64,000 nucleotides of DNA from Candidatus Omnitrophota bacterium (GTDB lineage Bacteria > Hinthialibacterota > Hinthialibacteria > Hinthialibacterales > Hinthialibacteraceae). The notes beneath the pieces are model-generated. The model saw only the letters and a program-made list of their open reading frames with translations, was not told where the DNA came from and searched no databases. The position numbers and the translations under genes were made by a program. This document shows positions 45,102 through 53,269 of the stretch, piece after piece. Location: the NCBI GenBank assembly GCA_013177805.1, contig JABLXU010000013.1, positions 62,001-126,000 of the forward strand, written 5' to 3'. Within the stretch, counting starts at the first letter, position 1. Each line of letters begins with the position of its first letter.

Positions 45102-45878
45102 ATGAACCAGGACAAACTGCGGGAATTATTGGATCAGGTCCGGTGTGGCTCCTTACCGGTAGAGAAAGCCCTCGCCGCGTTGAAACATTTACCCTACGAG
45201 GATGTCGGATTCGCCACCATCGATCACCACCGCTCGCTCCGGCAAGGCGTACCGGAAGTGATTTTTTGCCAAAACAAGACCACGGATGAAATTATCGCCA
45301 TCATCCACCGCCTGCGCGACCAAGACGAACCAGTGCTGGCTACCCGGACGACTCCCGAGACCTTCGCCGAGATCCAGCTCCGCTTCCCTGAAGCCTGCTT
45401 TTACGAACGGTCGCGTGCCTTCACCCTGGGAGTGGATCCGGACGCGCCCGGCATCGGCAATGTGCTGGTAATCTGCGCGGGAACCTCCGACCTGCCCGTG
45501 GCCGAGGAAGCCGTGGTCACCGCCCGCTTCACCGGATCGAACGTCACCCAATTGACCGATGTCGGCGTGGCCGGCCTTCACCGCTTGCTCAGCCGGCTGG
45601 ATGTGCTCCACGCCGCCAACGCGGTAGTGGTGGTGGCAGGCATGGAAGGCGCCTTGGCCAGCGTGGTGGGCGGACTGGTGGACATTCCCGTCATTGCGGT
45701 TCCCACCAGCGTGGGATACGGTGCCAGCTTCGGCGGCCTAGCCGCCCTGCTCACCATGCTCAACAGCTGCAGCGCGGGGGTCACGGTCGTGAATATCGAT
45801 AACGGTTTCGGCGCGGGTTTCGCCGCCAGTCTGATCAACCGGAAAATCAACCTGGCCCAAAGGGAGAAACGCGAATGA
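45102..45878 (+). CDS. larB: Nickel-pincer cofactor biosynthesis protein LarB
   Basis: A 258-residue LarB, which carboxylates and hydrolyses nicotinic acid adenine dinucleotide as the first step to the nickel-pincer nucleotide. Signatures are the N-terminal DVGFATIDHHRSLRQGVPEV, VICAGTSDLPVAEEA (PurE-like core), AVVVVAGMEGALASVVGGL and VPTSVGYGASFGGLAAL, all well conserved. GGGAGGAAG lies upstream; GTG 45090 is an alternative start. LarC, LarE and a lactate racemase are not in the window, so the pathway must be completed elsewhere. It overlaps the next gene by four bases (ATGA). Confidence 0.95.
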   Translation: MNQDKLRELLDQVRCGSLPVEKALAALKHLPYEDVGFATIDHHRSLRQGVPEVIFCQNKTTDEIIAIIHRLRDQDEPVLATRTTPETFAEIQLRFPEACFYERSRAFTLGVDPDAPGIGNVLVICAGTSDLPVAEEAVVTARFTGSNVTQLTDVGVAGLHRLLSRLDVLHAANAVVVVAGMEGALASVVGGLVDIPVIAVPTSVGYGASFGGLAALLTMLNSCSAGVTVVNIDNGFGAGFAASLINRKINLAQREKRE

Positions 45879-47260
45879 CTGCTCAACGGTTTGTCATCCG
45901 GCTGTCCCTCCGCTGGATTCGCTTTGTGGGATGGGCTCTGTGCCTCCTGTCCGCCCCTCCCGCCACCCGGGCCGAGATCGTTATCCTCAAGGACGGAACC
46001 CGGTTGCACTGCGAAATTCAAGGAGAAACCCGCTCGCCGGATACCGGAATCCAATACTATCAGTTGAATATCAACGGCTCCTTGATTTGGCTGGCCAAGA
46101 GCGCGGTCGACCGCCTGGAACCTTCCACCCCGGTGGCGCCCGCCGGATCGGAAAACCCGGAATTGATGAAACGCCTGATCCAAGAAGGCACTCTAGTCCC
46201 CGCTCCGGCCGAAACCTTGGAGTTTGTCCAACCCCTGAAGCCCGCCAGCCAGACATTTTCCCTCCGCGCCGCGGATATCCGGGGCTGGGCGTATTTGTAT
46301 GAGAATGAGGCGGCCATCGAGGAACGCCGGCGAATTCCCCTGCAGGCTGGTGACCCTGTGCCCCAAGGCCAAATTGTGCAGGTTTCGCCCAACACCCGCA
46401 TGACCTTGGAGATGCCGGGCTTGGGAAAAATCGGCCTATACGGCGGGACCCGCATCCGGTTCAACGAAATCATATACAACCGCGCCATTAAAAGTTACAA
46501 AGTGACCGCGCGGCTGGACCGCGGACGGATATGGATTCAGGTGCAGCCGGAAGGTCCCGCCGAAGGTACGGTGAATCTCAATCTCAACTCGGTTACCACC
46601 AACATCCAGAACGGTCTCCTCTACGCGGAAACCGTTGAAAAAATCGGCGAACTGGATTTGATCTATGCCGAAGGACGGAAAGATTTGAATTTCTGGCGCA
46701 ACCGCCCCGGGGAAGCACCCTACTCGGTATCCACCGGCCAGGTGTTGCGGGTGCGGCCGGGATTGAACCGCCTGCCCGTCGAACCGGCTTCTCAGGCCGA
46801 GGAGGTCCGGAAAAATGTGGCGCATTGGGCCGAGTGGCAACCCGAGGCCTTAGCAGTCCAACTGGATCTGGTTATCCCGCCGCTGATCACGTTCCCCTCC
46901 TACCGCGCCCTGCCGGCCCTGCATCCGTACGAGCTGATCCTGGATCAATCCCTGGTCATCCCCGCGGAAACCCGCAGCCTGGGCGAAATCCTGGCCGAGT
47001 ACCGGAAAGCCCTTGAAACCTACAAATTCCACACCGGGCGCTATCCCGCCCCCGAACACGGCCTGGACGCCCTCGTGAAAAGCTACAACATTCCCGGCTG
47101 GAACGGGCCTTATATTCCACCCGAACTTCCCCGCCGGGATGTATGGGGTTCCGAGTTCGTGTACGAACTCTTTACCGAAAACAACCGCCAATATGCGGGT
47201 GTGCGCAGCAAGGGCCCCAACCGCGAAGATGACAAGGGATTAGAAGACGATATCCGCTGA
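45875..47260 (+). CDS. FecR-like protein fused to a GspG-type pseudopilin C-terminal domain
   Basis: A 461-residue exported protein. A signal peptide (1-32) precedes a small SH3-like segment (IVILKDGTRLHCEIQGE), then a FecR-like beta region at about 150-300 (VSPNTRMTLEMPGLGKIGLYGG, ARLDRGRIWIQVQP). The last 95 residues match the globular end of the type II secretion major pseudopilin GspG: EYRKALETYKFHTGRYPAPE, HGLDALV, NGPYIPPELPRRDVWGSEF, and finally SKGPNREDDKGLEDDI, aligning with the calcium-site loop. No prepilin leader is present. The ATG overlaps the larB stop. I infer a periplasmic protein using a pilin-like domain for assembly or docking. Confidence 0.85.
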   Translation: MTAQRFVIRLSLRWIRFVGWALCLLSAPPATRAEIVILKDGTRLHCEIQGETRSPDTGIQYYQLNINGSLIWLAKSAVDRLEPSTPVAPAGSENPELMKRLIQEGTLVPAPAETLEFVQPLKPASQTFSLRAADIRGWAYLYENEAAIEERRRIPLQAGDPVPQGQIVQVSPNTRMTLEMPGLGKIGLYGGTRIRFNEIIYNRAIKSYKVTARLDRGRIWIQVQPEGPAEGTVNLNLNSVTTNIQNGLLYAETVEKIGELDLIYAEGRKDLNFWRNRPGEAPYSVSTGQVLRVRPGLNRLPVEPASQAEEVRKNVAHWAEWQPEALAVQLDLVIPPLITFPSYRALPALHPYELILDQSLVIPAETRSLGEILAEYRKALETYKFHTGRYPAPEHGLDALVKSYNIPGWNGPYIPPELPRRDVWGSEFVYELFTENNRQYAGVRSKGPNREDDKGLEDDIR

Positions 47261-47309
47261 ACGCCGGGGTGGAATTCCGCGGATCACCCCGCCTAAAAAA
47301 TTTTTGCGT

Positions 47310-47348
47310 AAAAAAATTTTTGGTCACCGGATTGAGTCCCGGTGAACC
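47310..47348 (-). terminator. Probable terminator of lptB in the convergent gap
   Basis: Read on the minus strand, GGTTCACCGG and CCGGTGACC form a stem (47339-47348 with 47322-47330), followed after five A by seven T (47310-47316). An additional AT palindrome pair, AAAAAATTTTT repeated at 47295-47305 and 47311-47321, lies here. Confidence 0.45.
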
Positions 47349-47367
47349 GGTTCGCCTCCGTCACGCG

Positions 47368-48102
47368 TCATCGCGTCTTCTGGAAATAGAAATTCTCGCC
47401 GAGGTAGGTTTCGCGCACGATGGGATCATCAATGAGCTGCAGGGCGCTGCCCTGAGTGAGGATCACCCCTTGGTGCATGATGTAGGCCCGGTCGGTGACT
47501 TCAAGCGTTTCGCGTACGCTATGATCGGTGATGAGTACGCCAATCTTGCGTTTTTTCATCTGCAAAATGATTTCCTGCAACTCGCCTACCGCAATTGGGT
47601 CCACACCTGAAAACGGTTCATCCAATAGCAGGATGCGGGGGCGCGCGGCCAGTGCCCGGCAGATCTCCAACCGCCGCTTTTCCCCTCCCGAAAGGGTTTC
47701 CGCTTTCCTCCCGCACAGGCGCGCCAGCTCGGATTCCTCGAGCAAATTCTGGCAGGTGGTCTTACGTTCCTCCGCGGTCATGGGCATGTTTTCCAACACC
47801 ACCATGATGTTTTGCTCGACTGTAAGATTCCGGAAAATGGAAGGCTCCTGCGACAGGTAGCCGATGCCCATCCGCGCGCGGCGCGACAAGGGGCGGTGGG
47901 TGATATCAATCCCGTCCAGGCCGATGGTCCCCTGATCGGGCCGGACGATACCCATGATCATCCCAAAAGTGGTAGTCTTCCCCGCCCCGTTCGGCCCCAG
48001 CAGGCCCACAATCTCGCTGCTGGAAACCGACAGGCTCACATCGTTCACTACGGTTTTTTGTCCGTAGCGTTTCACCAGGTTATGGGCTCGCAATACCGCC
48101 AT
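47368..48102 (-). CDS. lptB: LPS export ABC transporter ATPase LptB
   Basis: A 244-residue cytoplasmic ATPase that drives extraction of lipopolysaccharide from the inner membrane with LptF/LptG. Walker A GPNGAGKTTTFGMI, Q-loop YLSQEPSIFRNLTVEQN, signature LSGGEKRRLEICRAL, Walker B ILLLDEPFSGVDP and the switch in ITDHSVRETL are LptB-type; the segment after Walker A and the RRARMGIGYL stretch distinguish it from LivG/LivF. No LptA, LptC, LptF or LptG is adjacent. It indicates an LPS-bearing outer membrane. Confidence 0.94.
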   Translation of the reverse strand: MAVLRAHNLVKRYGQKTVVNDVSLSVSSSEIVGLLGPNGAGKTTTFGMIMGIVRPDQGTIGLDGIDITHRPLSRRARMGIGYLSQEPSIFRNLTVEQNIMVVLENMPMTAEERKTTCQNLLEESELARLCGRKAETLSGGEKRRLEICRALAARPRILLLDEPFSGVDPIAVGELQEIILQMKKRKIGVLITDHSVRETLEVTDRAYIMHQGVILTQGSALQLIDDPIVRETYLGENFYFQKTR

Positions 48103-48120
48103 GGATTTCCTTAGTCCACC

Positions 48121-48951
48121 TTATCCCGCCGGGCGATGCGGTGTACGCGCCACCAGACCCATGTAAGGGGCGAAGTTGGGGGTCAACGCGACGATCACTT
48201 TGTTCCTCCAACTCATCGCGTGTCCCCGCTGCTCAATGACGCAGCCCCTGCCGTGCAGGTAACGGGCCAAGTCAATGGGATTGGCCAGGTACACGCTGTC
48301 CGAATCGCCGCCGATTTCCCGTTCGGAGAGATCCGGCTCCCGGTACAAGAAGCCAGGGCGCGGCGAAAGCTTCTTTTTCCAGGATAGCCAAAGATTTTTT
48401 TTCAACCAGCCAAACGCCTGGGGGATCGTCTCCGCGAATACCGGCCGCCCTCGCCCGCCCAGCGCCATGCGCAATAAATCAAAAGCCGGTAGATAGGGCG
48501 AAAGCAGATTGGGCGAGTGAAACACCAAAAAACCGCCCGGTTTAAGCACCCGCAGGCACTCCTCCAGCAGCGAGGGAACGTCCGGCACATGCTCGATAAA
48601 CTCGAACGCTGCCACCGCGTCGAAAATCCCGTCTCCGAACGGCAGCCGCAACGCGTCGCCGGCCAGCAGCTTTACATCCGGATCCTTCTGTTTTTCGACG
48701 CTCAGGAAAAGGGGCGAGAGATCCAGGCCGAAGGCCATGTAGCCGCGCTGTTCCAGCAGGCGGGCCGACAACCCTGTGCCGCAGCCCAGGTCGAGGATCC
48801 GCGCCGGCTTGGGCACGTGCCGTTCCACCAAAATCAAAAACGGTTCGAGAAACGCTTCATCATGGGTTTTCAGATCATCGCGGTACCGGAGGCTGGTTTG
48901 GTAATAGCGTTTTAACTGGCCGGCCACGGGGCTTTCGGAATGAGAGGTCAT
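48121..48951 (-). CDS. Class I SAM-dependent methyltransferase
   Basis: A 276-residue methyltransferase of the Methyltransf_11/UbiE-like type. Motif I is ILDLGCGTGLSARLL, the acidic end of strand 2 is FGLDLS, LAGDALRLPF follows, motif IV is FDAVAAFEFIEHV, and post-motif VLKPGGFLVFHSPN is intact. The C-terminal extension contains a membrane-surface-like basic, aromatic region (WLKKNLWLSWKKK). It lies 18 bases before lptB and nine bases after the nucleotide-sugar dehydrogenase, implying a joint envelope-polysaccharide operon. Substrate unknown. Confidence 0.9.
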   Translation of the reverse strand: MTSHSESPVAGQLKRYYQTSLRYRDDLKTHDEAFLEPFLILVERHVPKPARILDLGCGTGLSARLLEQRGYMAFGLDLSPLFLSVEKQKDPDVKLLAGDALRLPFGDGIFDAVAAFEFIEHVPDVPSLLEECLRVLKPGGFLVFHSPNLLSPYLPAFDLLRMALGGRGRPVFAETIPQAFGWLKKNLWLSWKKKLSPRPGFLYREPDLSEREIGGDSDSVYLANPIDLARYLHGRGCVIEQRGHAMSWRNKVIVALTPNFAPYMGLVARTPHRPAG

Positions 48952-48960
48952 GATGAAGTA

Positions 48961-50286
48961 CTACGCCTTGACGATCTGTCCACGGGCATTTTTCACGTGC
49001 CGGGTGGCGTTGCGGGTGTCAACCACCAGGTCCGCGTGATCCGCCACCCATTGATAATCCACGCACGAATGATCGGTCAGAATCAACACCGCGTCATGCT
49101 CCCGCAACGCCGCCTCGGTCAAGGGGATCGAGGCCAGCCCCAGGTCACCCCGCCGCCCTTTGGGGTACCGGGGAACGTACGGATCATGATATTGCACTTC
49201 CATTCCCCATTCCCGCAGCAATTCAACCACTTTGAGGGCGGGCGATTCGCGGACATCATCCACATCTTTTTTGTAGGCGACCCCCAACACCAGAATGCGG
49301 GCGCCCTTGACCGCCAGGCCCTTTCCCGTCAACGCCTCGACAACTTTCATCACCACGTAGCGGGGCATGCCTGTGTTGATCTCCCCCGCCAGTTCGATAA
49401 AACGGGTCGAAAACTCCACCTCGCGGGCTTTCCAGGTCAGATAAAAGGGATCGATGGGAATGCAATGCCCGCCCAGTCCCGGACCGGGATAGAACGGTTG
49501 ATATCCGAAAGGCTTGCTTGAGGCCGCTTCGATGACTTCCCACACGTCGAGACGCATCCGGTCGCACAGCATTTTGAGCTCATTCACCAGCGCGATGTTC
49601 ACCGCCCGGTAGATATTCTCCAACAACTTGGTCATTTCCGCCGCTTGGGTGGACGAGACGGGGATTACCCGGTCGAACAGTTGCCGGTATAACGCCGTGC
49701 CTGCCTCCAAGCAGGTGGGCGTGCACCCCCCGAATACCTTGGGAATCGTGCGGGTTGAGTAGTCCTTGCGGCCCGGATCCTCCCGCTCCGGCGAATAAGC
49801 CAGAAATACATCCAGACCAACTTTCATGCCGGTGGCCTCCAGGCGGGGGCGGATACGCTCTTCCGTGGTTCCCGGGTAGGTGGTGCTTTCGAGCACGATC
49901 AACTGACCGGCGCGCAAGTTAGCGGCGATGGCGGCGGCGGTCGCGTCCACGGCCGACAGATCCGGCTCGCGGTATTCATTCAATGGCGTGGGGACGCAGA
50001 TGATAATGGCGTCAGCTTCCCGCAACCGCGTGTAATCCGTCGTCGCCTCAAACATTCCCCCATCCCGTAAGGTCTGGATCATTGAGGAGGGTATATGATG
50101 GATATACGATTCTCCATGCTGGAGCTTTTCCACTTTGATGGGATCAATATCAAATCCGATGGTTTTGAAACCCGACCGGGTGGTTTCGAGGATGAACGGC
50201 AGGCCGACATACCCCAGTCCGATCACTCCCAACACCGCGCTTTGGCTTTTAAATTTTTCGATTAGTTGCTCTTTCATCACCTTCAT
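48961..50286 (-). CDS. UDP-N-acetyl sugar / UDP-glucose-type 6-dehydrogenase (nucleotide sugar dehydrogenase)
   Basis: A 441-residue NAD-dependent enzyme oxidising C6 of a UDP-sugar to the uronic acid. Rossmann motif GVIGLGYVGLP is at the N terminus, then CVPTPLNEYREPDLS, and ESTTYPGTTEE. The catalytic Cys lies in PGPGLGGHCIPIDPFYL, and the C-terminal domain has GVAYKKDVDDVRESPAL. The GGHCIPIDP form is typical of the UDP-GlcNAc/ManNAc 6-dehydrogenases (WbpA, WecC). Start choice among GTG 50289, ATG 50286 and ATG 50277 is uncertain. It heads an operon with the methyltransferase and lptB. Confidence 0.94.
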   Translation of the reverse strand: MKVMKEQLIEKFKSQSAVLGVIGLGYVGLPFILETTRSGFKTIGFDIDPIKVEKLQHGESYIHHIPSSMIQTLRDGGMFEATTDYTRLREADAIIICVPTPLNEYREPDLSAVDATAAAIAANLRAGQLIVLESTTYPGTTEERIRPRLEATGMKVGLDVFLAYSPEREDPGRKDYSTRTIPKVFGGCTPTCLEAGTALYRQLFDRVIPVSSTQAAEMTKLLENIYRAVNIALVNELKMLCDRMRLDVWEVIEAASSKPFGYQPFYPGPGLGGHCIPIDPFYLTWKAREVEFSTRFIELAGEINTGMPRYVVMKVVEALTGKGLAVKGARILVLGVAYKKDVDDVRESPALKVVELLREWGMEVQYHDPYVPRYPKGRRGDLGLASIPLTEAALREHDAVLILTDHSCVDYQWVADHADLVVDTRNATRHVKNARGQIVKA

Positions 50287-50501
50287 CACCGGTTGCCGTC
50301 CTGTTCCGCGAATGTCTGCGATCCCGCCTATCCGAACAAAGATTTCCCCTCGGTCTGCGGACCGTCCATCGTTTTGAACACTTGACTTATCGCCATCCTG
50401 AATGAGACTGAAATGTCAAGAGATCATCTTGGTCGATCGGCTCGGGGGCGTCAAGTTGCGCAAGGGCCAAGGATGCACACTCTTCGGTGAGGTGGTTAAA
50501 A

Positions 50502-50975
50502 ATGAATAAGAAACCTGCTTCCGGTGAAGCCCAGAAAATCATAGCCACCAACCGCAAGGCCCGGCACCTGTATCATATCCTGGAAACCTTCCAGGCGGGG
50601 ATCGTGCTGAAAGGCACCGAGGTCAAAGCCATCCGGGAGGGGCGCGCCAATCTTCAAGAAGGCTACGCCGCCATACAAAACGGCGAACTTTACCTGATGG
50701 ATTGCCACATCAGCCCCTATTCCCATGCCAGTTTTGACAACCACGATCCCCTGCGCCCCCGCAAACTGCTGATGCACAAGCGCGAAATCGCCCGGTTGTT
50801 CGGAAAAATTCAGGCCAAGGGTTTCACCCTGATCCCCTTGAAAATGTATTTTGTCCGGGGCAAGGTCAAAGTGGATCTCGCTCTGGCCCGAGGGAAAAAG
50901 ATGTGGGACAAGCGCGAGGACGTCAAGCGCCGGGACATCGAACGCGATCTGCGGCAAAATCAAAAATACACGTGA
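50502..50975 (+). CDS. smpB: SsrA-binding protein SmpB
   Basis: A 157-residue SmpB, which delivers tmRNA to stalled ribosomes. Signatures: KIIATNRKARHLYHILETFQAG, LKGTEVKAIREGRANLQEGY, YSHASFDNHDPLRPRKLLMHK, and the C-terminal GKKMWDKREDVKRRD tail that enters the decoding centre. ATG 50502 with GAGG upstream is preferred to 50487. The tmRNA gene is not visible in this window. Confidence 0.97.
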   Translation: MNKKPASGEAQKIIATNRKARHLYHILETFQAGIVLKGTEVKAIREGRANLQEGYAAIQNGELYLMDCHISPYSHASFDNHDPLRPRKLLMHKREIARLFGKIQAKGFTLIPLKMYFVRGKVKVDLALARGKKMWDKREDVKRRDIERDLRQNQKYT

Positions 50976-51074
50976 GTTTTAAGTTCCATTATGATTTCCA
51001 ACGTCGCCTATAACAGCAAGTAGAAACTATTGAACCGTGATACGGATCTTCTGTAGGGCGCCCTTTCAGGCTTT

Positions 51075-51305
51075 CCCTCACCCTGGCCCTCTCCCAGAGG
51101 GAGAGGGAAGTTGGGGCAGTACACTCAAGCCCGATCCATTGAAAACCGATCACCCCCTTAGGAAAATGTACGTGCTTGCCGGATGAGCCTTAATTTTAAG
51201 ATGACCCAGTATCGCGTTAGTCTCTTTGATTCGAATCAGGTTCTGGAACACGAACCCGTTCCCTCACCCCAACCCTCTCCCTCCGGGAGAGGATTGGGGT
51301 GAGGG
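51075..51305. repeat. Paired palindromic repeats flanking a GGATGAGCC unit
   Basis: Two REP-like palindromes, 51075-51117 and 51261-51305, flank the reverse complement of the GGCTCATCCGGCA unit (51169-51189). The second palindrome is nearly perfect: CCCTCACCCCAACCCTCTCC on the left mirrors GGAGAGGATTGGGGTGAGGG on the right. The whole 369-base gap between smpB and the acyltransferase gene is filled by this composite; no gene is visible. Confidence 0.8.
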
Positions 51306-51344
51306 AAAAACCATTACCATCAAGAAACCTTCCTTAGACATTGG

Positions 51345-52070
51345 ATGATGAATACCACGAATTCCTGGCTTCCCTTTCTCGCCTCCCTCCCCGCGTATCT
51401 CTATATCCAACTGGTCGGAAAAACCAACCGGTTCCGATGCGTGGGGCCGAATTATCATGATTTACTCAAGCAGAAGCAGGGTCCCTTTCTCTTCGCCCTC
51501 TGGCACAGCCGGGTCATGATCCCGGTCTATCATGTCCGGGGGAAACAGGTCGCGGTGATCGTCAGCCGCAGCCGGGATGGCGAATACATCGCCCAGGTAA
51601 TGAAACGCTTCCGCATCCACGCCACCCGCGGCTCCGCCTTCCGGTCGGGAACGGAAGGGCTTCTCGGCCTCGTCCATTGGCTCAAAAACGGAGGCCATGC
51701 CGTGGTTCCCGCCGATGGTCCCCGGGGACCGCGGGAGGTGATCCAGCCGGGCATCATTCAGCTCGCCCGCCTGACGGGTGTGCCCATTACCCCCATCTGC
51801 CTCTCCGCCTCCCGGTGCCACCGTTTCAACAGCTGGGACCGCTTTGTGCTTCCCTACCCCTTCGGCACCATCTACCTGGCTTCCAGTGAACCGATCCCTA
51901 TCCCCCGCGATCTGCCCCGCTCCGAATTCGAAGCCAAACGCTTGGAACTCGAGCAGGCCATGCGCCACGTTACGGAAATCGCCGATGCCCTGGCGGCCGG
52001 GAACAATGAATTCCTCACACGGGAGGGTATTCCTTCAACACTCCGCGATACACCTCTTCAAGATCCCTGA
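51345..52070 (+). CDS. DUF374-family acyltransferase-like protein
   Basis: A 241-residue protein of the DUF374 family, related to lysophospholipid and lipid A acyltransferases. Conserved segments are FLFALWHSRVMIPVY (catalytic His), VAVIVSRSRDGEYIAQVM, RGSAFRSGTEGLLGLV, VPADGPRGPREVIQPGII and PICLSASRCHRF. The acyl acceptor is unknown; members are widespread in Gram-negatives and thought to act in lipid A or related lipid biosynthesis. It converges with the glycosyltransferase gene, overlapping it by 56 bases at the 3' ends. Confidence 0.9.
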   Translation: MMNTTNSWLPFLASLPAYLYIQLVGKTNRFRCVGPNYHDLLKQKQGPFLFALWHSRVMIPVYHVRGKQVAVIVSRSRDGEYIAQVMKRFRIHATRGSAFRSGTEGLLGLVHWLKNGGHAVVPADGPRGPREVIQPGIIQLARLTGVPITPICLSASRCHRFNSWDRFVLPYPFGTIYLASSEPIPIPRDLPRSEFEAKRLELEQAMRHVTEIADALAAGNNEFLTREGIPSTLRDTPLQDP

Positions 52071-53157
52071 CTGTTTCATCAAAATTGAAACACTCCCACG
52101 CCCGCCGCCGCGCCCCTGCCGACAATTTCTCCCGCAGACCCTCTTCCCGCAATATCCGGCAAATCGCTTCCGATAACGCCCGGGGATCGCGGGGGGGCAC
52201 CACCAGACCGGATACCCCCTCTTTATTGACGTGGCGCACCCCGGTAGGCAGATCGGTGGTAATCACCGGGCAGCCCCGCTCCATGGCCTCCAGGAGCACA
52301 TAACCAAACGCCTCGTTGCGGGAAATCGAGGGCAACACCAGCACCGTGGCCGCCTGGTACAAGGCCGCCTTTTCTTCCTCACTCACGGTTCCCCAAAAGC
52401 GGACACCGCCTTCCGGGCGAATCCGTTCTGCCTGGCGTTGGAGTTTTTCCCGCAAGGGGCCCTCCCCCGCGATCCACAACGCGGCAGGAATGGATTGCAT
52501 CGCCTCGATCAAAAAACGCAACCCTTTGTACCCCACCAGACGGCCGACGAACAATATTATCGGCTGCCCCGCGGCGGAGCGAATCTGTTCCGCCAAGGCT
52601 TGCACGCGCGTTTCATTCAACAAGGGATCAGGAGAGACCGCGAGCGGGATCACCCGGCATTTCTCCCGGTGGCGGCGCAACGCGCGGGAATGCCGCAATA
52701 CAGTTTCGGATGTAACGATTACGGCCGCGCACCGGCGCAGAAAACGCTGTTCGAAACGCATGAACAATGGCCTTAGCCACCATTGCCGTACAATATCACT
52801 GTGCCAGGTGCATACCACCGGCACCGTTTCCGGTACCGCCCACGCTGTCCACCATCCCAGCGGAAAAGGGACGTGCACATGCAACAACTCCGGCTGCAAT
52901 TCATGGAGACGGTGAAAAAACCGGGTTACAATCGGTTGAGACAAGATCCGGCCCCATTGCGGCGCGCGGAGGACGCGGACGCCATTGACAACCTCGCGGG
53001 TTTCATACCATCCGGGATTACAGACCAGCGCCGATACCCGCCATCCGCGTTCCACTAAGGCTTCACTCATGTCCCGGACATGCCGCTCGATCCCGCCGAT
53101 CCAGGGCGGATACGCCTTGTTGACCATGACAATGTGCGGGTGAGAGGCCTCGGTCAT
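52015..53157 (-). CDS. Glycosyltransferase family 4 (GT-B fold)
   Basis: A 380-residue retaining glycosyltransferase. The N-terminal acceptor domain begins IVMVNKAYPPWIGGIERHV, a pattern typical of GT4, with VCTWHSDIVRQ. The donor domain has IILFVGRLVGYKGL, LWIAGEGPL, and the EX7E motif in SRNEAFGYVLLEAMERGCP. It probably adds a sugar to an envelope glycan or glycolipid. The start at 53157 (MTEASHPHIVMVNK) is chosen by family pattern; the longer frame adds unconserved residues. The gene is divergent from the ATPase/VWA pair. Confidence 0.92.
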   Translation of the reverse strand: MTEASHPHIVMVNKAYPPWIGGIERHVRDMSEALVERGWRVSALVCNPGWYETREVVNGVRVLRAPQWGRILSQPIVTRFFHRLHELQPELLHVHVPFPLGWWTAWAVPETVPVVCTWHSDIVRQWWLRPLFMRFEQRFLRRCAAVIVTSETVLRHSRALRRHREKCRVIPLAVSPDPLLNETRVQALAEQIRSAAGQPIILFVGRLVGYKGLRFLIEAMQSIPAALWIAGEGPLREKLQRQAERIRPEGGVRFWGTVSEEEKAALYQAATVLVLPSISRNEAFGYVLLEAMERGCPVITTDLPTGVRHVNKEGVSGLVVPPRDPRALSEAICRILREEGLREKLSAGARRRAWECFNFDETVRDLEEVYRGVLKEYPPV

Positions 53158-53269
53158 CGTGCCAATTATGGGCCGTGGTGCGATGGATTCCCGCCAAGCG
53201 TTGCCTTGCACGGGGGAGCCACTGGATTACACTTCATGCATCACCATATCACGTGGAGGCATATCAATC

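Noticed and set aside
51060-51344. tmRNA gene next to smpB
   Set aside because: The region downstream of smpB is made of palindromic repeats and lacks any tRNA-like ends or tag-coding sequence.
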